The translations under genes were made by a program, and so were the position numbers. Positions 44,547 through 53,721 of a stretch of DNA of 64,000 nucleotides are shown one piece after another (positions within the stretch are counted from its first letter, which is position 1; every line of letters begins with the position of its first letter). Where the stretch lies: the NCBI GenBank assembly GCA_044507625.1, contig JBIQJE010000016.1, positions 1 to 64,000 on the forward strand. Direction: 5' to 3'. The DNA comes from Hyphomicrobium_A sp044507625 (GTDB taxonomy: Bacteria; Pseudomonadota; Alphaproteobacteria; Rhizobiales; Hyphomicrobiaceae). Under the pieces are notes generated by a model. The model was not told the DNA's origin. It worked only from the letters and a program-made list of their open reading frames with translations, and did no database searches.

Positions 44547-45284
44547 TTAAGACTTTCGCGCCACCGGCCGGCGATGCAGTAAATCCGGGCGCCGCTCGGC
44601 CGTGATCCGCTCGGCCTCCGCGCGCCGCCACTCGGCGATCCGCTTATGATCCCCCGATAGCAGCACCTCCGGGATCGTCCGGCCCTCCCATTCCCGCGGC
44701 TTGGTGTACTGCGGGTATTCGAGGAGGCCGCCCTCGAAGCTCTCCTCGCTCAGCGAAGCGTTTCCGCCGATGACGCCCGGGAGCAGCCGCACGCAGGCAT
44801 CGATCAGAACCATGGCGGCGATTTCCCCGCCGGAAAGCACGTAATCGCCGATCGAAACCTCGCGCATCTGCCGCCCCGCGATGACGCGCTCGTCGACCCC
44901 TTCGAAGCGGCCCGTGAGCAGCATGGCGCCCGGCCCTTCCGCCAGCTCTGCCGCGAGCGCCTGGGTCAGCGGCTCTCCGCGCGGCGAAAGGTAGATGAGC
45001 GGCGCTGACGGGTCGTCGACGCGCGCATGATCGATGGCCGCCGCGAGCACATCGGCGCGCATCACCATGCCGGCGCCCCCGCCTGCCGGTGTGTCATCGA
45101 CCGCGCGATGGCGTCCGATGCCGAACCCGCGCAGGGCGAGCGTCCGCAGCGACCACAGTCCCGCATCGAGCGCCTGTCCGACGAGCGACACGCCGAGCGG
45201 CCCGGGAAACATTTCCGGGAACAGCGTCAGCACGGTCGCGCGCCAGGAAGGCCGATCGCTTTTCTCAGGAAAGTGCGCCACCAC
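44547..45284 (-). CDS. trmD: tRNA (guanine37-N1)-methyltransferase
   Basis: 245 residues, a SPOUT knotted methyltransferase: TLFPEMFPGPLG, GGGAGMVMRADVL, LTGRFEGVDERV and the knot SIGDYVLSGGEIAAM are all canonical. It makes m1G37 and protects the reading frame; essential in bacteria. rplS follows downstream at 288 bases. The usual upstream partners rpsP and rimM are absent; instead a DUF1330 gene lies upstream. Confidence 0.97.
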   Translation of the reverse strand: MVAHFPEKSDRPSWRATVLTLFPEMFPGPLGVSLVGQALDAGLWSLRTLALRGFGIGRHRAVDDTPAGGGAGMVMRADVLAAAIDHARVDDPSAPLIYLSPRGEPLTQALAAELAEGPGAMLLTGRFEGVDERVIAGRQMREVSIGDYVLSGGEIAAMVLIDACVRLLPGVIGGNASLSEESFEGGLLEYPQYTKPREWEGRTIPEVLLSGDHKRIAEWRRAEAERITAERRPDLLHRRPVARKS

Positions 45285-45442
45285 TCACCACCGCTGTCTC
45301 TTGCAACGGGCGCCCGAAGCGGCCGGCGTTGGAACGTCGTTGCACACTACCGGTCGCCGCCCGCACCGTGCACCCCTTTGTGGTGCTCGGCTCCGTGCCC
45401 CCCAATTCGCGTTGGCGTGCACGGCGCCGGGCCATCGTCGCG

Positions 45443-45730
45443 TCAGACGCCTTCGACGACCACCATGTGCAGCACGCCCGCGCCCTCGCGCAGCTTGCGC
45501 GCCTCGGCGTACTCGGGCGAGGTCGCATAGCCGAGCGCCTTGTCGTAGCTCTCGAACTCGATCACGACATTGCGCGCAAGGCCATCGCCCTCGATGATCT
45601 TCGCCTGACCGCCGCGCACGATCGGCTTGCCGCCGAACATGTCGAGCGGGATCTTCGACTTCGCAACATACTCGGCCCACTTCTCCGGGTTCGTCACCTC
45701 GGCGCGCACGATCACATAGCCCTTGGCCAT
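45443..45730 (-). CDS. DUF1330 family protein
   Basis: 95 residues with the DUF1330 dimeric alpha-beta barrel pattern: KGYVIVRAEVTNPEKWAEY at the start, then GKPIVRGGQAKIIEGDG and VVIEFESYDKALGYATSPEY, a close match to the family. Function unknown. It follows pyrF by 33 bases on the same strand, a conserved arrangement in many Hyphomicrobiales. Confidence 0.93.
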   Translation of the reverse strand: MAKGYVIVRAEVTNPEKWAEYVAKSKIPLDMFGGKPIVRGGQAKIIEGDGLARNVVIEFESYDKALGYATSPEYAEARKLREGAGVLHMVVVEGV

Positions 45731-45763
45731 CGCAATACTCCTCCCGTTTTGGTGCTGCCGGCG

Positions 45764-46477
45764 TCAGCTCGACGCTTCGGCCTCGCGAATGTGGTTGACG
45801 AATGTTTCTGCCGCGACACGCGGATCGTCCGCCTGCGTAATCGGGCGGCCGACGACGATGTGGCTGGCGCCCGCCTTGATGGCATTGTCGGGCGTCGTGA
45901 TGCGCTGCTGATCGTCCGTCGAGCTGCCGGTGAGGCGGATGCCGGGCGTCACGATGAGAAAATGGGAACCCACGACATCGCGGATGCGCCCCGCTTCCTG
46001 GCCCGACGCGATCACGCCATCGAAACCCGCCTCGTAGGCGAGTTTGGCGCGCTGCACCGCGAGATCGGCCGGACTGAAGGACGAGCCCTGCTGCTTGAGG
46101 TCGTCGCCGGTGAGGTTGGTCAGCACGGTCACGGCGAGCAGCTTGAGCTTGGCCCCGCCCCGTCCGGCGACGGCAGCGCGCATCGTTTTGAGGTCATGCC
46201 CGTGCACCGTCAGCATATCGACGCCGAGCTCGGTGACGTTCGCAACCGCCCGCTCGACGGTGTTGCCGATGTCGAGCAGCTTCATGTCGAGGAAGACGTG
46301 CTTGCCCTCGCGCTTCAGAGCGCGCGCAAGGTCGAGGCCGCCTGCGAACAGCAACTCGAGTCCGACCTTATAGAATGAGACCGCATCCTCGAGCGTGGCG
46401 ACGAGACGCTGCGCCTCCTCGACGGTCGGCATGTCGAGGGCGACGATCAGGCGGTCCTTGGCGGAATGTGAGCCCAT
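45764..46477 (-). CDS. pyrF: Orotidine 5'-phosphate decarboxylase
   Basis: 237 residues. The catalytic Asp-Lys-Asp array is in VFLDMKLLDIGNTV, the start DRLIVALDMPTVEEA carries the first Asp, and the phosphate-gripper end reads VVGRPITQADDP. It catalyses the last step of UMP synthesis. It lies downstream of the chaperone genes with DUF1330 after it. Confidence 0.97.
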   Translation of the reverse strand: MGSHSAKDRLIVALDMPTVEEAQRLVATLEDAVSFYKVGLELLFAGGLDLARALKREGKHVFLDMKLLDIGNTVERAVANVTELGVDMLTVHGHDLKTMRAAVAGRGGAKLKLLAVTVLTNLTGDDLKQQGSSFSPADLAVQRAKLAYEAGFDGVIASGQEAGRIRDVVGSHFLIVTPGIRLTGSSTDDQQRITTPDNAIKAGASHIVVGRPITQADDPRVAAETFVNHIREAEASS

Positions 46478-46848
46478 ATGATGAAGCTGTCCTTTTGGAA
46501 CTTCTGTTAGAGCGCGAAACGGCCGGCGTCGAGCCCGTCGTGGCTCGCGCGGCCCCGCTTGTCAGCGGGAGGACGTATGGGAGAAGCATCCGCGGAGCCC
46601 TGTAACCTCATCCCGGGTGGGGAGGGATCGGCGCCAGGATCAGCGTTAGCCATGCAGAACGCGAGCGGCGAGCGCAAGGGCGGGCGAACCGGTCGGCGCG
46701 TCAGTTGCCGAAGCTGTAGTTGATGCCGATCCGCGCGCTGTTGGCGGTGAGATCGACGGAGTCCAGCGGACTGCCCGGTGGCCGCCGGCCGTACGATCAA
46801 ACCGCTGGTCGAGACCTTGCCGAGATCCACAGGGGGACGCAACGCGCG
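46478..46848. other. Gap with a probable gene remnant
   Basis: 371 bases between pyrF and the FMN reductase gene. It contains the putative outer-membrane-protein remnant (46701-46845). The rest (46478-46700) has no recognisable element apart from its GC-rich composition. Confidence 0.5.
46701..46845 (-). pseudogene. Degenerate C-terminal fragment of an outer-membrane barrel gene
   Basis: Reading the minus strand, codons ending at 46701 spell LDSVDLTANSARIGINYSFGN and stop, a typical final beta-strand of a porin-like protein ending in a hydrophobic/aromatic pattern. About 30 codons upstream the frame is closed by TGA (46797-46799), but a second frame carries VDLGKVSTSGLIVR, which resembles another strand. 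No start or signal peptide is left, so this looks like the frameshifted remains of a larger gene. It lies in the gap between the FMN reductase and pyrF. Confidence 0.4.
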
Positions 46849-47436
46849 CTAGCCGTGCAGCACATGGGCTGCCCGCGCGAGCTTCTGGATCAGCGCCTTG
46901 AAAATTTCCTGGCTGTCTTTGTTCTTGAGGTGCCCGTCTTCGCCGAATGCATCCGCTGCCCGGGGCACCGCGAACTGGTCCGGCAGCACGAGCGCGCCGA
47001 GGCCCAACTCCAGAACCTGCCGCACCGTCGTGAGGCTGCGCAGCCCGCCCATGCCGCCCGGCGAGGCCGAGCCGAGCGCGAACACGCGCGTCTTGTAGAC
47101 ATCCGCACCGCTCGGTTCGGGCGCACGCACGCGGCTCACCCAGTCGAGCGTGTTCTTCAAGAGCGGCGTGATCGACGAATTGTATTCCGGGCTGGCGATG
47201 AAGATGCCGGTGTGGGCCGCCATCAGCTCTTTGAATTTGTGAGCGTTCTCCGGCGAGCCATCGAGAGCTTCGATATCGCCATTGAAGAGCGGCATCGGAT
47301 AGTCGCCGAGATCGGCGAACGTCGCTGCGATGCCGTTGACCTCGGCGATAACGGAGCCGAGCCTCGCGAGCTTTTTATTGAAGGAGCCGGTGCGTTCGGA
47401 GCCGGCAAAAAAGAGAAGCCTCACCCCAGCCGTCAT
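46849..47436 (-). CDS. NADPH-dependent FMN reductase family protein
   Basis: 195 residues from ATG 47436 (the frame runs to 47499). A flavodoxin-like fold: LLFFAGSERTGSFNKKLAR binds the FMN phosphate, and FIASPEYNSSITPLLKNTLDW is the conserved active-site loop, followed by ALGSASPGGMGGLRSL. It reduces FMN, quinones or chromate-like substrates; the true one is unknown. Downstream of dnaJ by 168 bases on the same strand. Confidence 0.92.
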   Translation of the reverse strand: MTAGVRLLFFAGSERTGSFNKKLARLGSVIAEVNGIAATFADLGDYPMPLFNGDIEALDGSPENAHKFKELMAAHTGIFIASPEYNSSITPLLKNTLDWVSRVRAPEPSGADVYKTRVFALGSASPGGMGGLRSLTTVRQVLELGLGALVLPDQFAVPRAADAFGEDGHLKNKDSQEIFKALIQKLARAAHVLHG

Positions 47437-47604
47437 GGAAGCGTCCCGATTTCGAAACCCGCGAAAGCTTCTACCGCGGCGCGAGGGCGGGCTTCGCAAT
47501 CGCTGGCGATCGTCCGGTTTCTGAAGTTGCTGCGATTGAAATCGGGAGATCCGCCCGGCACGTTACCGCCAAAGGTGGCGAGCTTCTCGATCATCGCACG
47601 CCCC

Positions 47605-48738
47605 TCAGCTTCCCTTGCCCTCGAAGAAATCCTTCACGCGCGCAAAGAAGCCTGCGCTCTCGGGGCTGGTTTCCTTGTGGCTCTCCTGCTCGAATTCCTC
47701 GAGCAGCTCGCGCTGGCGCTTGGTGAGGTTCTTCGGCGTTTCGACCTCGACCTGGATGTACATGTCGCCGTGCACCTTCGAGCGCAGCACCGGCATGCCC
47801 TTGCCCTTGAGGCGGAACTGTTTGCCGCTCTCCGAGCCCTCGGGAATCTTGATGCGCGTCGCCCCGCCTTCCACCGTCGGCACCTCGATCTGCCCGCCGA
47901 GCGCGGCAGTCGTCATCGCGATCGGCACCTTGCAGAAGATGTCGGCGCCATCGCGCTGGAAGAACTCGTGCGGCTTGATCGAGAGGAAAATGTAAAGGTC
48001 GCCCGCCGGTCCGCCGCGCAGGCCCGCTTCGCCCTCACCCGCTAGGCGGATGCGCGTGCCGTCCTCGACGCCGGGTGGAATGTTGACGGAAAGCGTGCGC
48101 TCCTTCGTCACCCGGCCCGCGCCGTGGCAGGACTGGCAGGGATCCTCGATGGTCTCGCCGCGGCCCTGGCAGTTCGGGCAGGTCCGCTCGATGGTGAAGA
48201 AGCCCTGGCTGGCGCGCACTTTGCCGTGGCCGCCGCAGGTCGGGCACGTCGTCGGCTTGGTGCCTGCCCGCGCGCCGCTGCCGGAGCATGTTTCACAGGA
48301 AACGGAGGTCGGAACGCGGATCTGCGCGGTCTTCCCGACGTAGGCGTCCGAGAGCGTGATCTCCAGGTTGTAGCGCAGGTCGGCGCCGCGCTCCCGTGCG
48401 GAGCGAGTGCGCTGTCCGCGCCGGCCGCCCATGAACTCCCCGAAGAGATCGTCGAAGATGTCGGACATCGATGAGGCGAAGTCCGGCCCGAAGCCGCGTC
48501 CTCCACCGCCCTGCTCGAAGGCGGCGTGCCCGAAGTGGTCGTAGGCGGCGCGCTTCTGCGGGTCCTTCAGGACCTCGTAGGCCTCGTTCAGCTCCTTGAA
48601 GCGAATTTCGGCGCGCGTATCGCCCGGATTGCGATCGGGATGACACTCTTTAGCGAGCCGGCGGTAGGCAGATTTGAGCTCTTGCTCGCTCGCCCCCCGG
48701 GAAAGCCCGAGCGTTTCGTAGTAGTCGCGCTTGGCCAT
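47605..48738 (-). CDS. dnaJ: Chaperone DnaJ
   Basis: 377 residues from ATG 48738. J domain with HPD at 33-35 (KECHPDRNPG), then a Gly/Phe-rich stretch (GGGGRGFGPDF), four zinc-finger repeats CETCSGSG, CPTCGGHG, CPNCQGRG and CQSCHGAG, and the C-terminal substrate-binding domains. It stimulates DnaK. It follows dnaK on the same strand with a 215-base gap containing a hairpin, so read-through or its own promoter would set its level. Confidence 0.98.
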   Translation of the reverse strand: MAKRDYYETLGLSRGASEQELKSAYRRLAKECHPDRNPGDTRAEIRFKELNEAYEVLKDPQKRAAYDHFGHAAFEQGGGGRGFGPDFASSMSDIFDDLFGEFMGGRRGQRTRSARERGADLRYNLEITLSDAYVGKTAQIRVPTSVSCETCSGSGARAGTKPTTCPTCGGHGKVRASQGFFTIERTCPNCQGRGETIEDPCQSCHGAGRVTKERTLSVNIPPGVEDGTRIRLAGEGEAGLRGGPAGDLYIFLSIKPHEFFQRDGADIFCKVPIAMTTAALGGQIEVPTVEGGATRIKIPEGSESGKQFRLKGKGMPVLRSKVHGDMYIQVEVETPKNLTKRQRELLEEFEQESHKETSPESAGFFARVKDFFEGKGS

Positions 48739-48900
48739 GTTCAGCGCGGGTCCTTCGGATTGGTCCAAGGTGCGGATACCCCGTGACTGGGAGATAGCGA
48801 TGTTTTTGGCGTGGGGGAAGGGTAAAGCCTGTCCCGATCGCTATGTGGAGAGGGTGCGCTGGTGCCGCAAGACAGCTGGGACGGGTGCCCCGCTAAACGA

Positions 48901-48924
48901 GAGCCCGGCGTTGCCGCCGGGCTC
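48901..48924 (-). terminator. Hairpin after dnaK, probable attenuator or terminator
   Basis: Perfect 10-bp stem GAGCCCGGCG/CGCCGGGCTC with a four-base loop, 30 bases past the dnaK stop. On the minus strand it is followed by TCGTTTAG, a poor T-run, so it may only partly stop transcription into dnaJ. Confidence 0.6.
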
Positions 48925-48953
48925 CAGTCTATTGCAAAGCGTCACCCGCGGGA

Positions 48954-50882
48954 TCAGGCCGACTTCTTCTTGTCGTCCTTCACTTCCTCGAAGTCCGCGT
49001 CGACGACGTTGTCGTCGCCCGAACCCGAGGAGGTGCCGCCATCCGATGCGGCGCCCTCGCCGCTCGAGCCCTGCTGGGCGGCGTAGATGGCCTCGCCGAT
49101 CTTCATCGCGGCCTGGGCAAGCGCCGTGGTCGCGGACTTGATCCGGTCCGCGTCGTCGGACGAGACGGCTTCCTTCACGTCGGCGATCGCCTTCTCGACG
49201 TCGGGCTTGGCGGCCGCAACGGCGGCGTTGGACTCGTTCTCCGTGAGTTGCTTCTCGGTGCTGTGAACGAGGGCTTCGGCCTGGTTCTTCGCCTCGATCA
49301 GCTCGCGCTTCTTCTTGTCTTCCGCCGCGTGCGATTCGGCGTCCTTGACCATCTTGTCGATCTCGGCGTCGCTGAGACCGCCCGAGGCCTGGATGCGGAT
49401 CGACTGCTCCTTGCCCGTGGCCTTGTCCTTGGCCGAGACGTGCACGATGCCATTCGCGTCGATGTCGAACGTCACCTCGATCTGCGGCACGCCGCGCGGT
49501 GCAGGCGGGATGCCGACGAGATCGAACTGGCCGAGCAGCTTGTTGTCGGCAGCCATCTCGCGCTCGCCCTGGCTGACGCGGATGGTGACGGCGTTCTGCC
49601 CGTCCTCGGCGGTGGAGAAGGTCTGGCTCTTCTTGGTCGGGATCGTGGTGTTGCGCTCGATGAGACGCGTGAACACGCCGCCCAGCGTCTCGATGCCGAG
49701 CGAAAGCGGCGTCACGTCGAGAAGCAGAACGTCCTTCACCTCGCCCTGCAGCACGCCCGCCTGGATCGCGGCGCCGACGGCGACGACCTCATCCGGGTTG
49801 ACGCCCTTGTGCGGCTCCTTGCCGAACAGGTTCTTCACGACCTCCTGCACCTTGGGCATGCGGGTCATGCCGCCGACGAGAACGACTTCGTCGACGTCTG
49901 CAGCCTTGAGGCCAGCGTCCTTGAGCGCCTTCTCGCACGGACCGCGGGTCCGGTTGATCAGCGAGTCGACGAGGCTCTCCAGCTTGGCGCGGGTGAGCTT
50001 CATCGTGAGATGCTTCGGACCGGAGGCATCCGCCGTGATGAAGGGCAGGTTGATTTCGGTCTGGGTTGCGCTCGAGAGCTCGATCTTTGCCTTTTCTGCA
50101 GCTTCCTTGAGACGCTGCAGGGCGAGCTTGTCGCCGCGCAGATCGATGCCGCTCTCTTTCTTGAACTCGTCGGCGAGATACTCGACGAGCTTCATGTCGA
50201 AGTCTTCGCCGCCGAGGAAGGTGTCGCCGTTCGTCGACTTCACCTCGAACACGCCGTCGCCGATCTCGAGGATCGAAATATCGAACGTGCCGCCGCCGAG
50301 GTCATAGACGGCGATGGTCTGGGAATCTTTTTTCTTCTCGAGGCCGTAAGCGAGCGCAGCGGCCGTCGGCTCGTTGATGATGCGCAAAACCTCCAGACCG
50401 GCGATCTTGCCGGCGTCTTTCGTGGCTTGGCGCTGGGCGTCGTTGAAGTAGGCGGGGACGGTGATGACCGCCTGCGTGACTTTCTCGCCGAGCTTTGCCT
50501 CGGCCGTTTCTTTCATCTTCTGGAGGATGAACGCCGAGATCTGCTGCGGGGAATATTCTTTGCCGTTGGCCTCGACCCAGGCATCGCCGTTGGGGCCTTT
50601 GATGATCTTATAGGGTACGAGGTCTTTGTCCTTTTCGACCGTGGGGTCGTCGTAGCGGCGTCCGATCAAACGCTTGATGGCGAAAAACGTGTTGAGCGGA
50701 TTGGTGACTGCCTGACGTTTGGCCGGCAAGCCGACGAGCTTTTCGTCATCGGCAGCAAAGGCCACGACGGAAGGCGTCGTGTTGGCGCCTTCGGCGTTTT
50801 CCAGAACCCTCGGCTTGCCGCCCTCCATCACCGCCACGCAGGAGTTCGTGGTTCCGAGGTCGATGCCGATAACTTTAGCCAT
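48954..50882 (-). CDS. dnaK: Chaperone DnaK (Hsp70)
   Basis: 642 residues from ATG 50882, with canonical start MAKVIGIDLGTTNSCVAVMEGG read as positions 1-22. ATPase signatures IDLGTTNS, VYDLGGGTFDISILEIGDG and LVGGMTRMPKVQEVVK are intact; the peptide-binding domain and acidic, Gly/Ser-rich lid follow, ending VDADFEEVKDDKKKSA. Main Hsp70 chaperone acting with DnaJ and GrpE encoded on either side. A heat-shock-type promoter candidate lies upstream at 51006-51036. Confidence 0.99.
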   Translation of the reverse strand: MAKVIGIDLGTTNSCVAVMEGGKPRVLENAEGANTTPSVVAFAADDEKLVGLPAKRQAVTNPLNTFFAIKRLIGRRYDDPTVEKDKDLVPYKIIKGPNGDAWVEANGKEYSPQQISAFILQKMKETAEAKLGEKVTQAVITVPAYFNDAQRQATKDAGKIAGLEVLRIINEPTAAALAYGLEKKKDSQTIAVYDLGGGTFDISILEIGDGVFEVKSTNGDTFLGGEDFDMKLVEYLADEFKKESGIDLRGDKLALQRLKEAAEKAKIELSSATQTEINLPFITADASGPKHLTMKLTRAKLESLVDSLINRTRGPCEKALKDAGLKAADVDEVVLVGGMTRMPKVQEVVKNLFGKEPHKGVNPDEVVAVGAAIQAGVLQGEVKDVLLLDVTPLSLGIETLGGVFTRLIERNTTIPTKKSQTFSTAEDGQNAVTIRVSQGEREMAADNKLLGQFDLVGIPPAPRGVPQIEVTFDIDANGIVHVSAKDKATGKEQSIRIQASGGLSDAEIDKMVKDAESHAAEDKKKRELIEAKNQAEALVHSTEKQLTENESNAAVAAAKPDVEKAIADVKEAVSSDDADRIKSATTALAQAAMKIGEAIYAAQQGSSGEGAASDGGTSSGSGDDNVVDADFEEVKDDKKKSA

Positions 50883-51005
50883 GGTGCCTATCCTCATTCT
50901 TCTGCGGCAGACCGTCCGGACCCGAAGTTCCGGCGTCCGGAGAATCCGCGGCGCGAAGCACGCGCCGGTGCGGTCCCCTATGGAGCATCCAAACGGTAAA
51001 CGCCG

Positions 51006-51036
51006 CTTATATAAGGTGGCTTTTACGGGGCGCAAC
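51006..51036 (-). promoter_or_regulatory. Candidate sigma-32 promoter of dnaK
   Basis: On the minus strand CCTTATATAAG (51006-51016) resembles the alphaproteobacterial heat-shock -10 box, with GTTGCG (51031-51036) 14 bases upstream as a partial -35. It lies about 125 bases before the dnaK ATG. No CIRCE element was found, as expected if dnaK is sigma-32 controlled and HrcA acts on groESL elsewhere. Confidence 0.4.
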
Positions 51037-51115
51037 GGTCCCAGGTGAGAGCCGCACGTTCAATTTTCCCCAGTAAAGCGCACTTTGAATCACGCAATGC
51101 CAGCGAACCGGGCGA

Positions 51116-51727
51116 CTAAGCGTCGCCGCCCGACGCCTTTGCTTCCGCGGCCCCTTCGGTGTCCGCGGGGCGCTGTGCGGGGCCCTTGGCCACGACGACC
51201 ATCGCAGGCCGCAGCACGCGTCCTTCTAAGAGATAGCCCGGCTGATACACCTGTACAACGGTACCCGGCGCAGCGCCGGCCTGTTCGATTTCGGCCATCG
51301 CCTGGTGCTGGTGCGGGTTGAATGCTTCACCCGCCGGATCGATCCGCGTCACACCGTTGCGCTCCAGCACATTGAGGAAATCGCGTTCCGTCATGGAAAC
51401 GCCGTCCATGAGCGCCTTGAGGGCAGGATCCGCGTCCGCGGCGCCCGCTGGCACGGCGGCCGTGGCGCGCTGCAGATTGTCGCCCACCGTCAGCACATCG
51501 CGGGCAAACTTGGAAATGGCGTATTTGGCCGTTTCCTCCCGCTCGCGCTCGGTGCGTTTGCGTAGATTGTCCATGTCCGCGTGGGCGCGCAGCAGCCGGT
51601 CGGTCAGCTCGGCGATCCGTGCCTCGAGCACGGCGACCGTTCCGGTCGCCTCGCCGTTGCCAGGCGTAGAAGCCGGCTCACCACCTGGAGCTGCGTTCGG
51701 GTCGGACTTCTTCTCGTCTTCGGCCAT
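51116..51727 (-). CDS. grpE: Nucleotide exchange factor GrpE
   Basis: 203 residues: acidic/Pro-rich N-terminus, long coiled coil (VAVLEARIAELTDRLLRAHADM), then KRTEREREETAKYAISKFARDVL and the beta-domain GVTRIDPAGEAFNPHQHQA with VVQVYQPGYLLEGRVLRPAMVVV. Releases ADP from DnaK. It lies between hrcA and dnaK on the same strand, 60 bases after hrcA. Confidence 0.97.
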   Translation of the reverse strand: MAEDEKKSDPNAAPGGEPASTPGNGEATGTVAVLEARIAELTDRLLRAHADMDNLRKRTEREREETAKYAISKFARDVLTVGDNLQRATAAVPAGAADADPALKALMDGVSMTERDFLNVLERNGVTRIDPAGEAFNPHQHQAMAEIEQAGAAPGTVVQVYQPGYLLEGRVLRPAMVVVAKGPAQRPADTEGAAEAKASGGDA

Positions 51728-51787
51728 GATCTCTCCGCGACAGGGCCCAATGATTCGGGCGCGATATCAGGCGATGTATGGCAAAAA

Positions 51788-52846
51788 TCAAGTCAACAGT
51801 CGGCTAACGAGCTTCGCGGTGTAGTCCACCATCGGAATGATACGCGCATAATTGATGCGCGTGGGGCCGATGACCCCGAGCACCCCGACAACCTTGCGCC
51901 GCTCGTCGTGGAAGGGCGCAACGATCAGCGAGGAGCCGGAAAGGGAGAACAGCTTGTTCTCCGAACCGATGAAAATCCTTACGCCATCGGCACTTTCCGA
52001 CAGGCCGAGGAGCTGTACGAGGTCGCGTTTGCGTTCCAGGTCGTCGAACAGATGCCGGATGCGCTCCAGGTCGTCCTGCGCATTGACGTCCTTCAGCAGG
52101 TTCGCCTGTCCGCGCACGATGAGGCTCTTCCGGTCATCGAGCGAGCCCGACCATTCCGCCAGCCCTGACTGGATAAAGCGCTTGGTGAGCTCATCGAGTT
52201 CCGCACGCGAGGACTGAAGCTGCTGTTCGATGCGCGCCCGCGCCTCCGCCATGGTGAGGCCGCGCACGTGCGCGTTGAGGTAGTTGGCGGCTTCGGCGAG
52301 CGCGGACGGCGGCAATCCTTGCGGCAGGTTGACGATGCGGTTCTCGACCGTCTGATCCTCGTCAACCAGCACCACCAGCGCCTTGCCCGGTTCCAGCAGC
52401 ACGAACTCGATGTGCTTGAGGCGCGTCACCTGCTTGTCCGCGAGAACGACGCCCGCGCAGTGCGAAAGGCCTGAGATCAGCTCGCCCGCCTCGCGCAGAA
52501 CATCGTCCACGGTGGAGGCGCCCCGGCCGGAAATGTGGGCTTCGATCTGCCGCCGCTCCTTGGTGGTGAGATCGCCCACCTCCAGCAGCCCGTCGACGAA
52601 GAGCCGCAGTCCGAGCTGCGTCGGCAGCCGCCCCGCCGATGTATGCGGGGCGACGATCAGCCCGAGCTGCTCCAGATCCGACATCACGTTGCGGATCGAC
52701 GCCGGCGATAGATTGATCGGCAGCACCCGCGACAGGTTGCGCGATCCGACCGGCTCACCGGTTTCGAGATAGGACTCGACGATCTGCCGGAGGATGGTGC
52801 GGGAGCGGTCGCTGAGCCTCGTAAGTCCGCTGGCGCTTTCGTTCAT
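51788..52846 (-). CDS. hrcA: Heat-inducible repressor HrcA
   Basis: 352 residues. An N-terminal winged helix (SRTILRQIVESYLETGEPVGS, SPASIRNVMSDLEQLGL) leads into the GAF-like domain with VEFVLLEPG-type strands and a C-terminal FSLSGSSLIVAPFHDERRKVVGVLGVIGPTRINYAR, cited as residues 311-346. HrcA binds CIRCE operators upstream of groESL; no CIRCE was found in this window. Divergent from rph, the standard alphaproteobacterial order. Confidence 0.97.
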   Translation of the reverse strand: MNESASGLTRLSDRSRTILRQIVESYLETGEPVGSRNLSRVLPINLSPASIRNVMSDLEQLGLIVAPHTSAGRLPTQLGLRLFVDGLLEVGDLTTKERRQIEAHISGRGASTVDDVLREAGELISGLSHCAGVVLADKQVTRLKHIEFVLLEPGKALVVLVDEDQTVENRIVNLPQGLPPSALAEAANYLNAHVRGLTMAEARARIEQQLQSSRAELDELTKRFIQSGLAEWSGSLDDRKSLIVRGQANLLKDVNAQDDLERIRHLFDDLERKRDLVQLLGLSESADGVRIFIGSENKLFSLSGSSLIVAPFHDERRKVVGVLGVIGPTRINYARIIPMVDYTAKLVSRLLT

Positions 52847-52997
52847 TGCGGGGAATCGACCTCGCCTTAAGGTTGGCCAAGATTATGGATGCGGCACCAT
52901 CTTCGTCAAACGGTGCGCGGTTTTGGTTGATGCCAGCCCGGCCCTCCCGTAGGTTCGCCGGAATTTCCCATGCAGCAGCCGCGGTCCGACATTTGCT

Positions 52998-53711
52998 ATG
53001 CGCCCTTCGAAACGCAATCCCGATGAGCTACGCCGCGTCTCCATCGAGCGCGCAGTATCCAAGCACGCTGAAGGTTCCTGTCTCATAAAGTTCGGTGACA
53101 CCCACGTGCTGTGCACCGCGAGCCTGGAAGAGCGCGTGCCGCCGTGGCTCAAGGGCCAGGGGCGTGGCTGGGTTACGGCCGAATACGGGATGCTGCCCCG
53201 CGCCACGAGCGAGCGCACGCGCCGCGAGGTGACGGTGGGCCATGCCTCCGGCCGCACGCAGGAGATACAACGCCTGATCGGCCGCGCCCTGCGCGCCATC
53301 GTCGATCTCAATAAGCTCGGCGAGCGCCAGATCAGCATCGACTGCGACGTCATCCAGGCCGACGGCGGCACGCGCACTGCGTCCATCACCGGCGCGTGGG
53401 TGGCTCTGCACGACTGCATCCAGTGGATGAAGCTGCGCGACATGGTGAAGGATGACGTGCTGCGCGACCAGATCGCCGCGGTGAGCTGCGGTCTCTACCG
53501 TGGAACGCCGGTGCTCGATCTCGATTACGCCGAAGATTCCTCCGCCGAGGCCGATTCCAATTTCGTCATGACGGGCTCGGGCGGCATCGTCGAGGTGCAG
53601 GGCACCGCTGAAACGGTCGCCTTCAGCCAGGAAAGCTTCGATCAGATGATGGCGCTGGCAAAAAAGGGGATCGGCGAGCTCGTCGCCCTGCAGAAGCTGA
53701 CGGTCTCCTGA
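52998..53711 (+). CDS. rph: Ribonuclease PH
   Basis: 237 residues, canonical for tRNA nucleotidyltransferase RNase PH: RPSKRNPDELRRVSIERAVS, GQGRGWVTAEYGMLPRAT, GRTQEIQRLIGRALRAIVD, the metal/phosphate Asp in TISIDCDVIQADGGTRTASITG (residues 105-126, partly cited) and CGLYRGTPVLDLDYAEDS. It trims tRNA 3' ends using phosphate. It opens a plus-strand run that includes rdgB and hemW. Confidence 0.98.
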   Translation: MRPSKRNPDELRRVSIERAVSKHAEGSCLIKFGDTHVLCTASLEERVPPWLKGQGRGWVTAEYGMLPRATSERTRREVTVGHASGRTQEIQRLIGRALRAIVDLNKLGERQISIDCDVIQADGGTRTASITGAWVALHDCIQWMKLRDMVKDDVLRDQIAAVSCGLYRGTPVLDLDYAEDSSAEADSNFVMTGSGGIVEVQGTAETVAFSQESFDQMMALAKKGIGELVALQKLTVS

Positions 53712-53721
53712 GGCATTGGCC

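Noticed and set aside
49248..50999. A 583-codon open frame antisense to dnaK
   Set aside because: The antisense strand of dnaK is a well-known source of false ORFs, often mislabelled as a dehydrogenase; it has no start signal and shadows dnaK.
51788..53000. CIRCE operator near hrcA
   Set aside because: I looked for TTAGCACTC-N9-GAGTGCTAA in the hrcA-rph gap and found none.
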